From Mytilus trossulus (lineage: Eukaryota; Mollusca; Bivalvia; Mytilida; Mytilidae), in NCBI RefSeq assembly GCF_036588685.1, contig NW_026963310.1, positions 3,410,001 to 3,474,000 on the forward strand: a stretch of DNA of 64,000 bases. Reading direction: 5' to 3'. Positions 60,704 to 64,000 of this stretch are shown piece after piece. Position 1 is the stretch's first letter. Every line of letters starts with the position of its first letter. The notes beneath the pieces were generated by a model that worked only from the letters and a program-made list of their open reading frames with translations, had not been told where the DNA came from and made no database searches. Position numbers and translations under genes: made by a program.

Positions 60704-62067
60704 GACTTATATACCGTAAAAAAATGTAATTTTATAAAGATTTGTAAAGTTTAGTATCCTATTTTACCGACAACACTGAAGTGGGATATTCCCTTCTAAT
60801 GCGTTCAGGTTTTAATACGCCCTGCGGCTCATTAAGAATAAAACTCACTAAATAATTTAGATATAAACCTATTAAAATTTATTATCCATACACAACTTAA
60901 ATATAACTGCAACTGCATAAAGTAAGATACAAATGTATTGTTACCCTTCGATAACTGTGTATGACAAATACAAGACACATTGTAAGTAATTTATTGTACC
61001 ACCTAGCTTATGGAAAAGGGGGAGGGGATATGTGTTTTTTGTCTTTTTGTTATGTTATTTCTATCGCGGAAAAAATATTTTAATTTTAACAATTTTACTT
61101 GAACGAAAAATTCAGAAAGATTGTCTTTTGAATAGCAATACATTTTATTAAAAGATAATCAGGATATCATTATATATCCTCCGCACCCCACCCTTTTGTC
61201 ATTTACGTTAATGTTATTCAATAGAATATAAGAATATCTTATTAGTTGATTATTTGATAGGGTAAAAGGTATACATACATTTTAAAAAAGTTGACGAATA
61301 TAAGTACATGTAGCTATAGGTCACAGTATGATTTCCTATTCAGTGTATCGTTCTGAACATGCATGAAATATTTGCCACTAGACGTTAAGCAAGCAAACAA
61401 AAATCAATCAACCTATTCAAATCTTACACAGGAATATGTTAAATCTAGATTTATTTTATGAAAGTCTACATTAAAATTCATCTGACATATATGATAATGT
61501 TTCTTTATTGTAGCGATAAATTAAGAAAACTTCAGGTGACTTTTTTCTAAAGTTAAAATGCGGTACTACAATGACGGTTTCTTTTAAACCTATCATCAAT
61601 TGAACTTCCAAAAATCCAAATAGGCAAAAAATAACCATAAGACGAATAAGGTTTTGATGTAAATCATAGATTGCATGTTTATCAAGGAAAATAATGACCT
61701 CATACAGGTCATTATTTTATGCCTCGGAGCATATATCATTGAAACATGGTATCGTCCGGGTTGATTCTGAAAAAGAATGACCTGTCGTTCTGAAAGAAAA
61801 TAACTCCATATAGGTATATAATTGTTTTGAATGACCACTGATTGGAAGATACTATATCAAGAACGAATTATTATATTGCACGTGGAAAATAACTGGTTGA
61901 AACCACATTGGAAAATGAATTTTAATCTTTTCTCATAACTTACAACTAGGGGGAATGGATAGCAGACTCAGGGAAACCAGCGATAAATGAAATGTTTGTA
62001 AGTGTTTTTACCCAGATTAACTCTAAATTGAAATTCAAGATGATTGGATTCAGATCTGTATTTCATT
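60704..62067. other. Gene-free stretch
   Basis: Nothing seen except the 61688-61718 hairpin. Confidence 0.5.
61688..61718. repeat. Perfect 13-bp hairpin
   Basis: AAAATAATGACCT, CATAC loop, AGGTCATTATTTT. No gene adjacent. Confidence 0.85.
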
Positions 62068-62232
62068 TGGTAATTGGTTGGTTTTGTTGATTATTGTTTG
62101 ATATGATATTTTACCATTGCATTGCCCGTAATTCATTCATTGTATTACCATCTTTTTGGTACTTCATGTTTTAATTTTGAATGATTCTAAGTTACGCACA
62201 TATTTACACGGATCAACGGTCCAATTTTACTG
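62068..62232 (+). repeat. Direct repeat pair, copy 1 ('cacggatcaacggtccaatttta')
   Basis: GGTAATTGGTTGGTTTTGTT, ATTTTACCATTGCATTG, AATGATTCTAAG and CACGGATCAACGGTCCAATT. Copy 2 is at 63484-63648. Confidence 0.8.
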
Positions 62233-63199
62233 TTAAAGAAGCAGACGCAAAACATTTTTAAACGCCAATAACAAATACAAAAGTTCATTAGCTCATTGGA
62301 CAAAACAAAAAAATATTCATATCTAGAAAGGGAATGCAAGCTATGCATGACGTATTGATATCGCTTAATTGATGATTTTCGAATTTCAAGAACAAAAAAA
62401 ATACATAAAAACAAAGATGTGTGTTATTCTCTGAATTAGTTTTTTGAATAAATCTAATTATGTTTTTTAGCGGAATTAATTTAATTATTTTCATTTCGCC
62501 ATAAAAAATGAAAATGCCGTAAAAGTCATATTTACAAGTTTCATTTTATAAACCGTTGAAATTTTAGAGCTTAACATGCATAACATATCTTTACAAAATA
62601 AATAAATAATTTGCAATATATATCATAAAATAAACTCTTAGAGATACGACTGTATGGTAAAACAAAAACTTTGTTGACGAACAATTTAAAAAAACTGACA
62701 TTTTAAACAAATACGGACATCATTCATAACAACTTTGATATGGATACGATGCATTTGATAAATATTGCATAACAACTAACATATATCGTGTTTTTCATTG
62801 AATCGTAAGCACAATGATGACACTTTTGTTTCGATTAGAGTCCAAGACGTTTATATAATTCTATTTTGTAATCTGACTTAATAGTTTTAGCCATAGAATT
62901 TTAAAGTCACATATACAAAGCAAGCGGTAAGACTTTCTAATTTTCATTTAAAAAATCAGTTTCGTAAAAATCTTTCATGCATGTTGTTTACAGGTGTAAT
63001 ACCACCATTAATTTCCCTTATTTATCTTTGATTCAAATAAAGAAATACTTGGCATGAGTAAACCTTTTGTTTTGAAAACAAACATTAACACTTATTCAAG
63101 AAACATTTACATAAAATACAAGTGGTAGGAACTTAACGCTTAAAAATGTTCTAAGATATTAAAAATATGTTTGCAAAAGTATGAATAACTTTTAAAATT

Positions 63200-63395
63200 A
63201 AGGATGTTCTTATCCGAGGCAAAGAACCCTAGCCATATTGGTCACAACTTTTTGGAACGTTTGTTTCTTAGTGCTCTTCAACTTTGTTCTGTTTTGACTT
63301 TCAAACTTTTTTCACTAGTTAGTCTTGTGTGGACGAAACGCACGTCTTGCGTATTAAATCTTAAACCTGGTACTTTTTGTGATAATTATAAAACA
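63200..63395 (+). repeat. Mussel-type 'gacgaaacgc' repeat, longer copy
   Basis: TTCTTATCCGAGGCAAAGAA, CACAACTTTTTGGAACGTTT, GTGCTCTTCAACTTTGTTCT, GTGGACGAAACGCACGTCTT and TAAACCTGGTAC. The 100-codon open frame at 63204-63506 is inside it and is not a gene. Confidence 0.78.
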
Positions 63396-63483
63396 ACAAT
63401 CATCCTAATTGAGGGTTCAAAAATCAATTTGATCATGTTGTTACAGCAGAACAGTAGAACATCTGGACTATCTGTATGTCCCT

Positions 63484-63648
63484 CGGTAATTGGTTTGTTT
63501 TGTTGATTGTAGTTTGGTATATAATTTTACCATTGTATTGTCAGTAGTTCATTGATTTTTTTTCTATCTTCTTGATGCCTAATGTTTAATTGTTTGATGA
63601 TTCTAAGGCATGCACGTTATGACACGGATCAACGGTCCAATTTTACCT
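63484..63648 (+). repeat. Direct repeat pair, copy 2
   Basis: Same blocks as 62068-62232 (GGTAATTGGTTTGTTTTGTT, ACACGGATCAACGGTCCAAT). It follows the 63200-63395 repeat directly, so the two may be parts of one larger family. Confidence 0.8.
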
Positions 63649-63827
63649 CCAAGTTGATTTGAAAAGTTATAAAAAAATTTAAAGATGCCTATCTGAAATT
63701 AAATAATCATTTTTATTTTTACTTATCGTAAAATAAAATTCTTTCATTTCACAGCACTAAATCAAACAACCAAATAAGCTTGAATTTTGTAAGATCAAAA
63801 TCTAACTTAACTAGATAGAATGATTTA

Positions 63828-63975
63828 CACCAGTCAAGACTAACTTTGAAGATCATGACTAGTCGAGACAGGTCTAGACTGGGTGAGACTGCGTCGAGAA
63901 TAGTCGAAACTAGTTGTAACAGGTAGAGACAAGTCGAGCATTGGTCAAGACCATTTCAGACTACACCAAGATTAT
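63828..63975. repeat. Degenerate short tandem-like repeat (GACTAGTCGAGAC)
   Basis: Repeated variants of AGTCGAGACaGGT / ACTAGTTGTAACAGGTAGAG run at 10-20 base spacing. Irregular, old. Confidence 0.55.
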
Positions 63976-64000
63976 CAAGTATTGAATCAGACTAATTTAA

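Noticed and set aside
63204..63506. 100-codon open frame near the right end
   Set aside because: Made of two dispersed repeats (63200-63395 and 63484-63648).

Overview
The window is AT-rich nuclear DNA of an animal. Its dispersed repeats (a 'gattgccaatgagacaactct' family, a 'gacgaaacgcgcgtctggcgta' family, a 'gtagtataccgctgttcaaa' family and others) are ones I associate with marine mussels, so I read it as a bivalve, probably Mytilus or a close relative. Genes are few, split by introns and widely spaced; most of the sequence is introns, intergenic DNA and short non-autonomous transposons.

Region by region. (1) About 2.76-11.0 kb, minus strand: a SUMO isopeptidase of the USPL1 family (peptidase C98). 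Four coding exons join in frame to 1484 residues, with the catalytic Cys, His and Asp on three different exons and a very long low-complexity tail that contains a decapeptide minisatellite. (2) About 21.26-21.92 kb, plus strand: a RITA1-like protein (RBPJ-interacting and tubulin-associated). It carries an internal duplication, so it has two candidate RBPJ/CSL-binding W-x-P motifs. (3) About 22-44 kb: no recognised gene, but many transposons (a tRNA-derived SINE with perfect target-site duplication, several MITE families, foldback elements) and one copy of a duplicated promoter/first-exon-like segment. (4) About 44.5-52.4 kb: two divergently oriented GIMAP/AIG1-family GTPase genes with the same intron position and phase just before the P-loop. 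The plus-strand gene ends in a CaaX prenylation box and has a decayed partial copy of its own second exon inside intron 1. (5) About 53.4-64 kb: the second copy of the promoter/first-exon-like segment, then repeats and no convincing gene.

The GIMAP locus is the most interesting part. Two transposons with unusual ends (arrays of a CGCT(A/G)AAGTGCGATGG motif running inward from both termini) sit in the GIMAP intergenic region and in intron 1, on either side of the first coding exon. Paired 36.5/53.4 kb segments flank the locus. This looks like a rapidly remodelled immune-gene cluster. USPL1 and RITA1 are single conserved cell-regulatory genes (SUMO processing, and Notch/RBPJ export and tubulin binding) and show no functional link to the GIMAPs here.

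Limits: gene models rest on reading frames, splice-site consensus and remembered family motifs. No alignment, expression or database search was run. First exons and UTRs are mostly not resolved.
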